The notes below the pieces were generated by a model, which worked only from the letters and a program-made list of their open reading frames with translations, was not told the DNA's origin and ran no database searches. Of a DNA stretch of 64,000 nt, positions 27,458 to 36,800 are shown piece after piece. Position numbers and translations under genes: made by a program. The stretch is from JADJWR01 sp964610575 (GTDB taxonomy: Bacteria > Pseudomonadota > Gammaproteobacteria > Burkholderiales > Burkholderiaceae_F). The stretch is from assembly GCA_964610575.1 (NCBI GenBank), contig CAZSYX010000004.1, positions 1 through 64,000 of the forward strand. Reading direction: 5' to 3'. The first letter of the stretch is position 1. Every line of letters starts with the position of its first letter.

Positions 27458-28003
27458 ATGAAGATCGAGAAGATCCATCACGTCGCCTATCGCTGCCGGG
27501 ACGCCAAGGAAACGGTGCTCTGGTACCAGAAGATGCTGAACATGGACTTCGTGCTGGCCATCGCCGAGGACCGGGTGCCGTCGACCAAGGAACCCGATCC
27601 GTACATGCACATCTTCCTCGACGCCGGCGACGGCAACGTGCTGGCTTTCTTCGAGCTGCCGACCAAGCCCGAGATGGGGCGCGACCCGAACACGCCGGGC
27701 TGGGTGCAGCACATTGCCTTCAAGGTCAAGGACCGCGCGGCGCTGCTCGAGTACAGGGCGCACCTGGAGAGCAACGGTGTCGAGGTGCTCGGCGTCACCG
27801 ACCATGGCGCCTTCCACTCGATCTACTTCTTCGACCCCAACGGCCACCGCATCGAACTGGCCTGCCCCGACCCCGACGAGGAGGCGACCATGAAGAAGCT
27901 CGACGCGGTCAAGTGGGACATGCTCGAGGAATGGTCGCGCACCAAGCGCGCGCCGAAGCACGCCGCCTTCCTGCACGAGCGCGAGTTCAGGCAACCGGCC
28001 TGA
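27458..28003 (+). CDS. VOC/glyoxalase family protein
   Basis: A 181-residue metalloprotein of the vicinal oxygen chelate fold. It starts KIEKIHHVAYRCRDAKETV and shows the metal-binding pattern H (HHVAY), E (FFELP), H (VQHIAFKV) and E (HRIELACP). A charged C-terminal extension follows residue 150. It is 90 bases downstream of hpd in the same direction and may be part of aromatic amino acid breakdown, but glyoxalase, dioxygenase and isomerase activities all occur in this fold. Confidence 0.9.
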   Translation: MKIEKIHHVAYRCRDAKETVLWYQKMLNMDFVLAIAEDRVPSTKEPDPYMHIFLDAGDGNVLAFFELPTKPEMGRDPNTPGWVQHIAFKVKDRAALLEYRAHLESNGVEVLGVTDHGAFHSIYFFDPNGHRIELACPDPDEEATMKKLDAVKWDMLEEWSRTKRAPKHAAFLHEREFRQPA

Positions 28004-28038
28004 GCGGCGACGGCCGGCGCCGCCCGGCGCGGCGCCGC

Positions 28039-28611
28039 TCATGGGGCCAGCGGCTCGATGCTCAGCAGTTCGAGCGTGAAGGGCCCGCGCCCGTCGCGGT
28101 GATCGTCCTTGGTGATCATCACGCCGATGCCGATCACGTCGATGAAACGGATCGGCGGCGCGTCCACGGCGCGGCCGCGGAAGCTCGCCGCAAACTGCGG
28201 CCAGCGCAACTGCACGGACGTGACTTCGCCGGCGCGGGTGTCGAAGGTCGCGTAGTGCGCGTACCAGTGCTCGCCGCCGGCCGCATCGCGCGTGTACACG
28301 CGCAGCCGGTAACGGTTGCCGTCGCCGCGCACCTGCAGCGCGAAGCCGGCCGCATCGCCGCCCCGGGCCGCGGCGTCGAATGACCGGCGCACGGACGCGA
28401 AGCCGCCGTTGTTATCCAGGCTGATCTCGCCGGCAAAGCGCAGCGCGTCGCCGGCACGGCTCACGCGTGATGTCGAGACGCCGCCCATGACGCCGTCGTT
28501 GACGATGCGCCAGGCGGTCGGGTCGACGGCGAGGTTGATCGGGATGGACGCGGCCACGGCGCAGCACAGGCACAACAGCGCGGCCGCCGGAACGTACTTG
28601 GCTCCTCGCAT
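28039..28611 (-). CDS. CIA30-domain exported protein
   Basis: A 190-residue protein with an N-terminal hydrophobic signal (ALLCLCCAVAASIP) and a CIA30-like beta domain: WRIVNDGVMGGVSTS, FAGEISLDNNGGFASVRR and the C-terminal IRFIDVIGIGVMITKDD. Relatives in mitochondria assist complex I assembly; in bacteria this family is uncharacterised and often exported. It is a single minus-strand gene between the VOC gene and copA, diverging from copA. Confidence 0.88.
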   Translation of the reverse strand: MRGAKYVPAAALLCLCCAVAASIPINLAVDPTAWRIVNDGVMGGVSTSRVSRAGDALRFAGEISLDNNGGFASVRRSFDAAARGGDAAGFALQVRGDGNRYRLRVYTRDAAGGEHWYAHYATFDTRAGEVTSVQLRWPQFAASFRGRAVDAPPIRFIDVIGIGVMITKDDHRDGRGPFTLELLSIEPLAP

Positions 28612-28737
28612 GGAACCGAGTCTAGCGTCGACACATCCAACGCAGGTGCGCGGCAGACGCGGCGACGCGGGGCGCGACAGATCCCGGCGCCGCGACGTCG
28701 GCGTACGCTTGTCGGCCCTGAAGAAAACGCTGCCGAG

Positions 28738-30927
28738 ATGAACGCCCCCGAGACCGTCGCTATGCGGCTCACCCTGCCGGTGCACGGCATGAGCTGCGCC
28801 TCGTGCGTGGCGCATGTCGAGAAGGCGCTCGCCGCGGTGCCCGGGGTGGCAGCGGTCGCGGTGAACCTGGCCACCGAGTCGGCCACCGTGCAGGGCGCGG
28901 CGCTGGACGCCGCGACGCTGCGTCATGCAGTCGACGAGGCCGGCTACGAGGTGCCCACCGACACGCTGCAACTGGCCATCGAGGGCATGACCTGCGCCAG
29001 CTGCGTGGCGCGNNNNNNNNNNNNNNNNNNNNNNNNNNNNNNNNNNNNNNNNNNNNNNNNNNNNNNNNNNNNNNNNNNNNNNNNNNNNNNNNNNNNNNNN
29101 NNNNNNNNNNNNTACGTCGCCGCCGCCAAGGCGGTGCGCGCCGGCAGCGGCAACATGGACCTGCTGGTGTCGATCGGCACGCTGGCCGCGTATTGCCTGT
29201 CGCTGTACCTGTGGCTGGTGGCGGGCCACGGCGAGCATCTGTACTTCGAGGCTGCCGCGGTGGTGATCGCGCTGGTGCTCGCCGGCCGCTGGCTGGAGGC
29301 GCGGGCGAAGAAGCAGACCTCGGAGGCGATCCGCCTGCTCGGCCAGCTGAAGCCGGCGACGGCCCGCGTGCTGCGCGACGCAGGCGAGCAGCAGGTGCCG
29401 CTGGAGGACGTGCTGCTTGGCGATCGCGTGGTGACGCTGCCCGGCGAGCGCATTGCGGTGGACGGCGTGATCCGCGAGGGTGCAACCTCCGTCGACGAGT
29501 CGATGCTCACCGGCGAAAGCCTGCCGGTGGACCGACACCCCGGCGACAAGGTTGCCACCGGCGCGCTGAACACGACCGGCCGCATCGTCATCGAGACCAC
29601 CGCGGTCGGCGGCGACACCATGCTGGCGAAGATCATTCGCCTGGTCGAGGACGCGCAGGCCGCCAAGGCGCCGATCCAGCGCCTGGTCGACCGCGTCGCC
29701 GCGGTGTTCGTGCCGATCGTGCTGGCGATCGCCACGGTGACCGTCGTCGGCTGGCTCCTCACTGGCGCCCCGCTCGAGACCGCGGTGATCAATGCGGTGA
29801 GCGTGCTGGTGATTGCCTGCCCCTGCGCGCTGGGGCTGGCCACGCCGACCGCGATCATTGCCGGCACCGGCGTGGCGGCGAAGCACGGCATCCTGATCAA
29901 GGACGTCGAGGCGCTGGAGGTGGCGCGCGGCGTCGAGGTGGTGGCTTTCGACAAGACCGGCACGCTCACCGAAGGCAAGCCGCGCGTGGCGGCGGTGGTG
30001 GGAGGCGATACCTTCGGCGAAGGGCAGATACTGGCGCTCGCAGCGGCAATCAATGCCGGCTCGACGCACCCGCTCGCCGCGGCGGTCGCGGCTGCCGCTG
30101 CCGAGCGTGTGATCGCCGTGCCGGCGGCAAGCAGGCACAAGGTCGTCGCCGGTCGCGGTGCGCAGGCACGCACGCGTCTCGGCGAGGACGAAGTCGAGGT
30201 GCTGCTCGGCAGCCGGAGCTGGATCGCTGAACTCGGTGCCGACGCGGCCCGGTTCGTTGCCGCCGCCGACGAGCATGAGCGTGTCGGCCGCACCGTTTCC
30301 TGGCTCGCGCGGCGCGACGGCGAACAGGTCGCCGTGATCGGCCTGATTGCCTTCGCCGACACGCTGCGGCCGGGCGCGCGAGCAGCGATCGAGCATCTGC
30401 GCAGACTCGGCATCGATACGACCATGATCTCCGGCGACAACCAGGGCGCGGCGGCGGCGATTGCGCAGTCTCTCGGCCTGGCGCACTTCGAGGCCAACGT
30501 GCTGCCGCAGGAGAAGAGCGCGAGGGTGACCGCGTTGAAGGCCGGCGGCAGGAAGGTGGCGATGGTCGGCGACGGCATCAACGACGCGCCGGCCCTGGCC
30601 GCCGCGGACCTCGGCATCGCCATGGGCAGCGGCACCGACATCGCCATGCACGCCGCCGGCGTCACGCTGATGCGCCCCGACCCGCGGCTGGTAGCGGCGG
30701 CGATCGAGCTGTCGCGCGCCACCGTGCGCAAGATCCGCCAGAACCTCTTCTGGGCCTTCATCTACAACGTGGTCGGCATCCCGCTCGCCGCGCTAGGCTA
30801 CCTGTCGCCGGTCTTTGCCGGGGCGGCGATGGCGATGTCTTCCGTCAGCGTGGTCAGCAACGCGCTGCTGCTGAAGCGCTATCGGATGCCGGCAAGCGAG
30901 TCGCACGGCGAGAGGGGGCAGTCATGA
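28738..30927 (+). CDS. copA: Copper-exporting P-type ATPase CopA, interrupted by an assembly gap
   Basis: P1B-type ATPase that exports Cu(I) from the cytoplasm. The 5' part (28738-29012) encodes one full heavy-metal domain (GMSCASC, residues 17-23) and the start of a second (GMTCASC). After the gap (from 29113) come the remaining membrane helices, the phosphatase motif TGESLP, the ion site CPC (IACPCALGLATPTA), the phosphorylation motif DKTGTLTEGK, STHPLAA and GDGINDAPA. The missing part must include the rest of domain 2 and the first two membrane helices, more than 100 bases. The frame across the N run is therefore not meaningful. The 3' end overlaps the next start by four bases. Confidence 0.93.
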   Translation: MNAPETVAMRLTLPVHGMSCASCVAHVEKALAAVPGVAAVAVNLATESATVQGAALDAATLRHAVDEAGYEVPTDTLQLAIEGMTCASCVAXXXXXXXXXXXXXXXXXXXXXXXXXXXXXXXXXXYVAAAKAVRAGSGNMDLLVSIGTLAAYCLSLYLWLVAGHGEHLYFEAAAVVIALVLAGRWLEARAKKQTSEAIRLLGQLKPATARVLRDAGEQQVPLEDVLLGDRVVTLPGERIAVDGVIREGATSVDESMLTGESLPVDRHPGDKVATGALNTTGRIVIETTAVGGDTMLAKIIRLVEDAQAAKAPIQRLVDRVAAVFVPIVLAIATVTVVGWLLTGAPLETAVINAVSVLVIACPCALGLATPTAIIAGTGVAAKHGILIKDVEALEVARGVEVVAFDKTGTLTEGKPRVAAVVGGDTFGEGQILALAAAINAGSTHPLAAAVAAAAAERVIAVPAASRHKVVAGRGAQARTRLGEDEVEVLLGSRSWIAELGADAARFVAAADEHERVGRTVSWLARRDGEQVAVIGLIAFADTLRPGARAAIEHLRRLGIDTTMISGDNQGAAAAIAQSLGLAHFEANVLPQEKSARVTALKAGGRKVAMVGDGINDAPALAAADLGIAMGSGTDIAMHAAGVTLMRPDPRLVAAAIELSRATVRKIRQNLFWAFIYNVVGIPLAALGYLSPVFAGAAMAMSSVSVVSNALLLKRYRMPASESHGERGQS
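29013..29112. other. Assembly gap (100 N)
   Basis: Exactly 100 N, the conventional placeholder length. The real gap is probably longer: CopA normally has about 130 residues between the second metal-binding Cys motif and the NMDLLVSIGT segment. Confidence 0.99.
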
Positions 30928-31394
30928 ATGTCGAGCAGTTCCGCGAACTGGTGAAGCCTGTGGCGGAGGCCGTCGCCGGCCGGCCGGTGGCTGCCGAACT
31001 GGCCGATGAACTCGATCGTCGATTCCCGCCGGACGGTGCGCAGTTCCAGGCGATCGAAGCAGCCTGTCATCAGGCGATCGCCGCTGGCTGGATGTGCGCG
31101 CAGGGCGGCGCCGGCCGCCGCTTCGGCCGCGTGATCGAGCCCGGCCCGCAGACCTCGGAGCTGAGCGTCGACGTGGTCGATCTGACGGACATCGTCGGCC
31201 CGCATCATCGCCACCCCAACGGCGAGATCTGCATGGTGATGCCGCAGACGCCGACGGCGCGTTTCGACGGCAAGGGCGCCGGATGGAAGGTCTACCCGCC
31301 CGGGTCGGCGCATCGCCCCACCGTCACCGACGGCCGCGCGCTGGTCCTTTACATGCTGCCCGGGGGTCAGATCGAGTTCACCGCGACGGCCTGA
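30924..31394 (+). CDS. PnbB/DUF4863 family protein
   Basis: A 156-residue protein of the DUF4863 family, whose characterised members include PnbB, 4-hydroxylaminobenzoate lyase of nitrobenzoate breakdown. Seen: an N-terminal helical part, a cupin-like core with the likely metal site GPHHRHPNGEICM and KVYPPGSAHRPTV. It overlaps copA by four bases (ATGA) and is followed by the convergent trkH gene. An enzymatic role in copper handling is unlikely; the neighbour relation is probably only transcriptional. Confidence 0.8.
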   Translation: MNVEQFRELVKPVAEAVAGRPVAAELADELDRRFPPDGAQFQAIEAACHQAIAAGWMCAQGGAGRRFGRVIEPGPQTSELSVDVVDLTDIVGPHHRHPNGEICMVMPQTPTARFDGKGAGWKVYPPGSAHRPTVTDGRALVLYMLPGGQIEFTATA

Positions 31395-31409
31395 ACGCCG
31401 CGCTGAAAC

Positions 31410-32879
31410 CTACTTGCGCCAGAACGCCGGCGTGAAGAGCACGAAGACCGACATCATCTCCAGCCGCCCGACCAGCATCGCTGCAGTGCAGATCCAGGTC
31501 TCGAAGTCGGTCAGTCCGCCGTAATTGGTGGCCGGTCCGACCTGGTTCAGCCCGGGGCCGGTGTTGTTGATGCAGGCGACCACCGCCGAGAACGCACTGA
31601 TCACGTCCAGGCCGGAGACGATGAGCAGAAACGTCAGCACGATCAGGGTGGTGCCGTACATCAGCATGAAGGCGAGGACGGCGAAGATCACGTTGTTCTC
31701 GACCACCGCGTCGCGCAGCCGCACCGGGCTGATCACCGCCGGGTGCAGCGCCCGCAGCATCTCGCGCCGCGCCTGTTTCACCAGCACGATGAAGCGCACC
31801 ATCTTGATGCCGGCACCGGTGGAGCCGGCGCTGGTGGCCACGCCGCACAGCATCAACATGAACCACGGGGCGAAGCTCGGCCACTGATTGAAGTCGACCG
31901 TCGAATAGCCGGTGGTCGAGGCGATCGACACCACGTTGAATGCCGAATGGCGCAGCGCAACCAGCGGTTCGGCGTAGACGCCCTGCCAGAGCAGGTACGC
32001 GGCGACCAGCAGCACACTGCCCACCATGACGAGCAGCGTGCCGCGCGCCTCGATGTCGGCCAGCAGCACGCCGAAGCTGCGCTTGCGGATCGACAGGAAG
32101 TACAGGGCGAAGTTGACGCTCGCCGCCACCATGAAGAACACGGCGATCCACTCCAGCAGCGGCGACTGGAAGTGGCCGAAGCTGGCGTCGTACGGCGACA
32201 GTCCGCCCAGGCTCATCGTCGTGAACATGTGCATCGCCGCGTCGAGCTTGCTCATGCCGCCGGCCCAGAAGGCGAGGAAGCAGGCCAGCGAGATCGTGCC
32301 GTAGACGCTCCACAGGCCGATCGCGGTGTCGGTGATGCGCGGCGTCAGCTTGGCGTCCTTGATCGGGCCCGCCGTCTCGGCACGGAAAAGCTGCGTGCCG
32401 CCGACGCCGAGCAGCGGCAGGATCGCCACCATCAGCACCAGGATGCCCATGCCGCCGAGCCATTGAAGCAGGCAGCGCCAGAAGTTGATCGACGCCGGCA
32501 GCGCATCCAGGCCCGAAAGCACCGTCGCGCCGGTGGTCGTCATCCCCGACATGGTCTCGAAATAGGCGTCGGTGAACGACAGCCCCGGCAAGTGCAGCAA
32601 CAGCGGCAGGGTGGCAAAGGCCGGCAGCATGGTCCAGATCAGGACGACCAGCAGGAAGCCGTCTCGCGGCCGCAGTTCGCGCCGGAACCGCCGGGTGGCC
32701 AGCCACAGCGACGCACCGCTGGCAAAGGTGATCAGGAAGGCGGCGTCATAGGTGACGAGCGCAACTTCGTGGTTGAAGAAGGCAACCGCCAGCGGCGCCA
32801 GCATCGTCACCGCGAAGACCGCGACGCTCGCCCCCAGGATGTTGACGATCGGGAACAGCGAGTGGGCGAGTGCGGACAT
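31410..32879 (-). CDS. trkH: Trk potassium channel subunit TrkH
   Basis: Inner membrane potassium channel-like subunit that works with TrkA. The 489 residues contain about ten membrane spans and the four pseudo-symmetric selectivity loops: SGMTTTGATVL (near 110), FTTMSLGGLSPYD (near 225), IASTTGYSTVDF (near 320) and INNTGPGLNQVGP (near 440). The Gly residues of the filter are conserved. No operon partner: it stands alone on the minus strand, 26 kb from trkA. Confidence 0.95.
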   Translation of the reverse strand: MSALAHSLFPIVNILGASVAVFAVTMLAPLAVAFFNHEVALVTYDAAFLITFASGASLWLATRRFRRELRPRDGFLLVVLIWTMLPAFATLPLLLHLPGLSFTDAYFETMSGMTTTGATVLSGLDALPASINFWRCLLQWLGGMGILVLMVAILPLLGVGGTQLFRAETAGPIKDAKLTPRITDTAIGLWSVYGTISLACFLAFWAGGMSKLDAAMHMFTTMSLGGLSPYDASFGHFQSPLLEWIAVFFMVAASVNFALYFLSIRKRSFGVLLADIEARGTLLVMVGSVLLVAAYLLWQGVYAEPLVALRHSAFNVVSIASTTGYSTVDFNQWPSFAPWFMLMLCGVATSAGSTGAGIKMVRFIVLVKQARREMLRALHPAVISPVRLRDAVVENNVIFAVLAFMLMYGTTLIVLTFLLIVSGLDVISAFSAVVACINNTGPGLNQVGPATNYGGLTDFETWICTAAMLVGRLEMMSVFVLFTPAFWRK

Positions 32880-33202
32880 GGGCGGCTGCGCGAAGGCGAG
32901 CGGGATTATGATGCGCTGCTTCGATCGGGGTTAACCCATATTCGACCTTGACCTCCAGGGTTGCCGGCGGGCGCTTTTGAGGCCGGAAGGCCGTCTGCTC
33001 CGCCGCGCGGCGCATCGGCTGGCCAGCCGTGCAAGCCCTGCGACAGATCAATACGCCGCCCGCGACGGACTTGCGTCAGCGCAAAGTCCATGCCGCGGTC
33101 CGGAAGTACTGTGAGCATGGCCGGAGCGGAACGGCGGAAGAGGTGGCGAAAAATCCCCCTTTTCCGTATGCTGCGGTCCTTTCAACCGATGGAGGTGGCT
33201 TC
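32880..33202. other. 323-base spacer between trkH and the secreted repeat protein
   Basis: No gene seen. The region separates divergent genes. It holds a palindrome TTGCGTCAGCGCAA (33071-33084) with FNR-like spacing but poor half-sites, and a weak -10-like TATGCT at 33167. A strong ribosome site GGAGGT (33191-33196) belongs to the next gene. Confidence 0.5.
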
Positions 33203-33643
33203 ATGAAAAACAGCCTTCCACTCGTCGCATCGCTCGGCCTCTGCGTAGCCCTCGTGGGCGGCACGGCTAGCGCTCAGACGCCGGAAGAACTCGCCTGCGC
33301 GAAGACACGCGCCGAGGTGAGAAACGATTGCGTACAGTATCTGAAGACGCACGTGTGGAACGACGGCCTCGGCACTTATGTGCTGAAGCAAGGCGCCAGC
33401 GCCCCGGAAGGTGTGCCGACCCGCGCGCAGATCGTCGGCGAGCGCAACAAGTTCCTGGCTGCCAACCGCTGGAACGACGGCAAGGGCATGTGGGAACCGA
33501 TCCCCGGTAAGCCGCGCGACGTTGCCGCCGAACCGCTCGAGTGCAAACAGGTTCGTGCCGATGTTCAGAAAGACTGCACCGCCTTCCTGAAGACCCATCG
33601 CTGGGACGAAGGCAAAGGCACTTACGTCGCGATCAAGAAGTAA
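33203..33643 (+). CDS. Small secreted protein with internal W(N/D)xGxGxY repeats
   Basis: Not a family I can name. The start is fixed by GGAGGT six bases upstream and gives 146 residues with a clean signal peptide (cleavage likely after Ala24, ASA-Q). The mature part is three related units: LACAKTRAEVRNDC...LKTHVWNDGLGTYV, then FLAANRWNDGKGMW, then LECKQVRADVQKDC...LKTHRWDEGKGTYV. Units 1 and 3 carry a Cys pair with identical spacing (C32/C43 and C114/C125), suggesting periplasmic disulfides; unit 2 has lost them. No catalytic motif. It is monocistronic with hairpins after it. Confidence 0.85.
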   Translation: MKNSLPLVASLGLCVALVGGTASAQTPEELACAKTRAEVRNDCVQYLKTHVWNDGLGTYVLKQGASAPEGVPTRAQIVGERNKFLAANRWNDGKGMWEPIPGKPRDVAAEPLECKQVRADVQKDCTAFLKTHRWDEGKGTYVAIKK

Positions 33644-33653
33644 GTGCCGCGCC

Positions 33654-33684
33654 AGCGGCGGTAGAGCGAATCTCTTCCGCCGCT
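33654..33684. terminator. Hairpin after the secreted repeat protein gene
   Basis: Eight-base arms (33654-33661, 33677-33684) continue after a T/T mismatch into AGAG/CTCT, giving a 12-bp stem with loop CGAAT, 11 bases after the stop. The T-tract is weak, so it may protect the message end as much as stop transcription. Confidence 0.5.
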
Positions 33685-33759
33685 GAGCGGTTCTCTTGCG
33701 TCCCGACCCGGTCACCGCACGCGGTAACCGAGCAGGCGATGCGCGATGTTGTTGCCGTG

Positions 33760-33795
33760 ACTGTGCTGCCGGCAGGCAGCACAGTTGCGGTTTTT
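33760..33795 (+). terminator. Terminator hairpin between the secreted protein and gdh genes
   Basis: An 11-bp perfect stem (33760-33770 with 33775-33785, loop GGCA) is followed within 6 bases by TTTTT (33791-33795). It lies between two converging genes and would stop rightward transcription before it enters the gdh gene antisense. Confidence 0.65.
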
Positions 33796-33850
33796 GCGTT
33801 CGCGCCTGTTGCCTCGTCGCCGGCTGACAGCCGGGTCGCGGTTCGTCTCC

Positions 33851-36800
33851 TCAAGCGAGGTTGCGCAGTTCGCGCAACGCCACCGAGGCGGTTGCCAGGT
33901 CCATGCTGCGTACCTGCGCCAGTTCGTCGATCAGCCGCCGCGCGCGAGCCAGCGCGTGCGCGTTCGCCTTCTCCCAGGCAGCCACTGCGGCCTTGGCATC
34001 GACTCCGCCATGCAGCCGCACCGCCTGTGCGGCGAACTCGCGTTGCAGGTCGGCGAGGTCGTCGCCCAGCGCGGCCTTCGCTCGCGCCTGCCAGTAGCCG
34101 TCGGCGTGCAGCTGCACGATCTGGGCCCGTAGCCGGTCCAGCCCGAGCGCGTCGCCGAGCGCGAAATAGGCACCGGCGACCTCGTCGAGGTTGCGCTGCG
34201 CCTGTTCGGCGATCTCCGCCACGTCCAGCGCGGCAAACTGCGCCTCTGCCGAAGCCACCCGTGCAGCGAGTTCGGCCGGCACGCCTGCATCGAGCCAGCG
34301 CTCATGCTGCTGATGCCGCTGTCGGGGTTTGCCTGGCTCGGCGGCGATAAAGGCAAGCAGTCGCGCGGCGGCGGGCCGCAGGCGGGCAATAGTGTCGGCC
34401 ATCGGATCAGTGAGCCGGCGGGAGCGCAGGAACCAGATCGTCGCGCGCTCGGTCAGCCGGGCCAGTTCGATCAGCATCTCGGCCTGCAGCTCGTCGGGCA
34501 CCTTGCAGTCGAGCGCCTCGATCGCAGCCCTCGCCTCGCCGTTGGCGAAGCTCTCGCGCGCCAGCAGGTAGGCGCGCACCACCTGCGCCGGCGGCGCGCC
34601 GGTGTTCTCCGACAGGCGATGCACGAAGGTCGCGCCGACCCGGTTGACCATGCTGTTCAGAACGTAGGTGGCGACGATCTCACGCCTGAGCGGGTGGCGA
34701 TCCATGTAGGACGCATAGCGTTCGCGCAGCTGCGTCGGGAAATAGCGGTGCAGCGCATCGGCGACGAACGGGTCCTCGGGCAGGTCGGAGGCGAGGAGTT
34801 CGTCGAACAGCCATAGCTTCGAGTAGGCGAGCAGCACCGCGCTCTCCGGCGCGGTCAGCCCGATCGCCTGTTCGCGTCGCTCGTCGATCGTCGCGTCGTC
34901 GGGCAGGAACTCCAGCGCGCGGTTAAGCCGTCCCGCCTTCTCGAGGAAACGCATGAAGCGCGCCTGCTGCTCGAGCAGCGGCCTCGCCAGCCGCTTGCTT
35001 AGCGACAGCGCCTGCGTCTGGTAGTAGTTGTCGCGCAGCACCAGCGTGGCGACCTCGTCGGTCATCTCGGCGAGGATCTTGTTGCGCTGCTTCTCGGTCA
35101 GCTCGCCCTCGGCGATCACCAGGCCGAGCAGGATCTTGATGTTGACCTCGTGGTCCGAGGTGTCGACGCCGGCCGAGTTGTCGATCGCGTCGGTGAAGAT
35201 GCGGCCGCCGATGCCGCCGCAGCCCTGCAGTGCGTACTCGATGCGGCCAAGCTGGGTGCAGCCGAGGTTGCCGCCCTCCGCCACCACCTTGCAGCGCAGC
35301 TGCCGGCCGTTGACGCGGATGGCGTCGTTGGCGCGGTCGCCGACGTCGGCGTTCGTTTCCGTCAAGCTCTTCACGTAGGTGCCGATGCCGCCGTTGTAGA
35401 GCAGATCCACCGGCGCCTTCAGGATGGCGTTGATGAGCTCGTTCGGCGGCATCGACTCGGCCTCGATGCCCAGCCGCGCCGCCGCCTGCGGCGAGATCGG
35501 CACCGACTTCGCCGACCGTGGCCAGACGCCGCCGCCTTCGGATATCAGCGCCGCGTCGCAGTCGGCCCAGGAAGAGCGCGGCAGCTCGAACAGCCGCTTG
35601 CGCTCGTCCCAGCTACTCGCCGCATCGGGGTTCGGGTCGATGAAGATGTGCCGGTGGTCGAACGCGGCGAGCAGGCGGATGTGCTTCGACAGCAGCATGC
35701 CGTTGCCGAATACGTCGCCCGACATGTCGCCGATGCCGACGCAGGTGAACTCGGTCGTCTGCGTGTCGACGCCCATTTCGCGGAAGTGCCGCTTGACGCT
35801 TTCCCAGGCGCCGCGCGCGGTGATGCCCATGCCCTTGTGGTCGTAGCCGGCGCTGCCGCCGGAGGCGAAGGCGTCGCCGAGCCAGTGGCCGTACTCGGCG
35901 CTGATCGCGTTGGCGTAATCGGAGAACGACGCCGTGCCCTTGTCGGCGGCGACCACCAGGTACGGGTCGTCGGCGTCGTGCCGCACCGTCTGCGGCGGCG
36001 GCACCACGCGCCCCGTCACCAGGTTGTCGGTCAGGTCGAGCAGCCCGCGCAGGTAGTCCTGGTAGCAGGCCACGCCTTCCTTCAGATACGCCTCGCGGTC
36101 GGTCGCGGGCGGCGCCTTCTTCAGCACGAAGCCGCCCTTGGAGCCGACCGGCACGATCACCGTGTTCTTGACCATCTGCGCCTTGACCAGGCCCAGCACC
36201 TCGGTGCGGAAGTCCTCGTGCCGGTCGGACCAGCGCAGCCCGCCGCGCGCCACTCGGCCTCCGCGCAGATGCACGCCCTCGAACCGCGAGGAATAGACGA
36301 AGATCTCGAACATCGGCTTCGGTTCGGGCAGCCCCGGCACCTTGCTCGGGTCGAACTTGAACGACAGGAAGCCGCGTCGCTCGCCCTTGTCGCTGGTGCG
36401 CCAGAAGTTGGTGCGCGTGGTGGCCTGGATCAGCGCCAGGTATTGGCGCAGCACGCGGTCCTCGTTCAGGTTCTCGACGTCCTCGAGCGCCTGCACGATC
36501 TCCCTGGCCACCGCGTTGCAGTCGATCTCGCGTTCGGCTTCGGTGCGGTCGGCGGCCGGCTCGAAGCGGCGCCGGAAAAGCTGCGCCAGCAGCCGTGCCA
36601 TGCGCGGATGGGCGTTGAAGGTGCCTTCGATGAACGCCGGCGTCAGCGCAAAGCCGATCTGGCGCAGGTACTTGGCGTAGGCGCGCAGCACCAGCACCTC
36701 GTCGGCGGCGAGTCCTGCGCGCAGCACCAGCCGGTTGAACTCGTCGTTCTCGATGTGGCCGTCGGCCACGCGCAGGAACGCCTCCTCGAACAGCGGCCTG

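Noticed and set aside
28944..30761. Long minus-strand open frame opposite copA
   Set aside because: It runs through the N gap and mirrors the strongly conserved CopA motifs, so it is not a gene.
33071..33084. TTGCGTCAGCGCAA as an FNR box for the secreted repeat protein
   Set aside because: Spacing is right but both half-sites differ from TTGAT at two positions and it lies far upstream of any promoter-like sequence.
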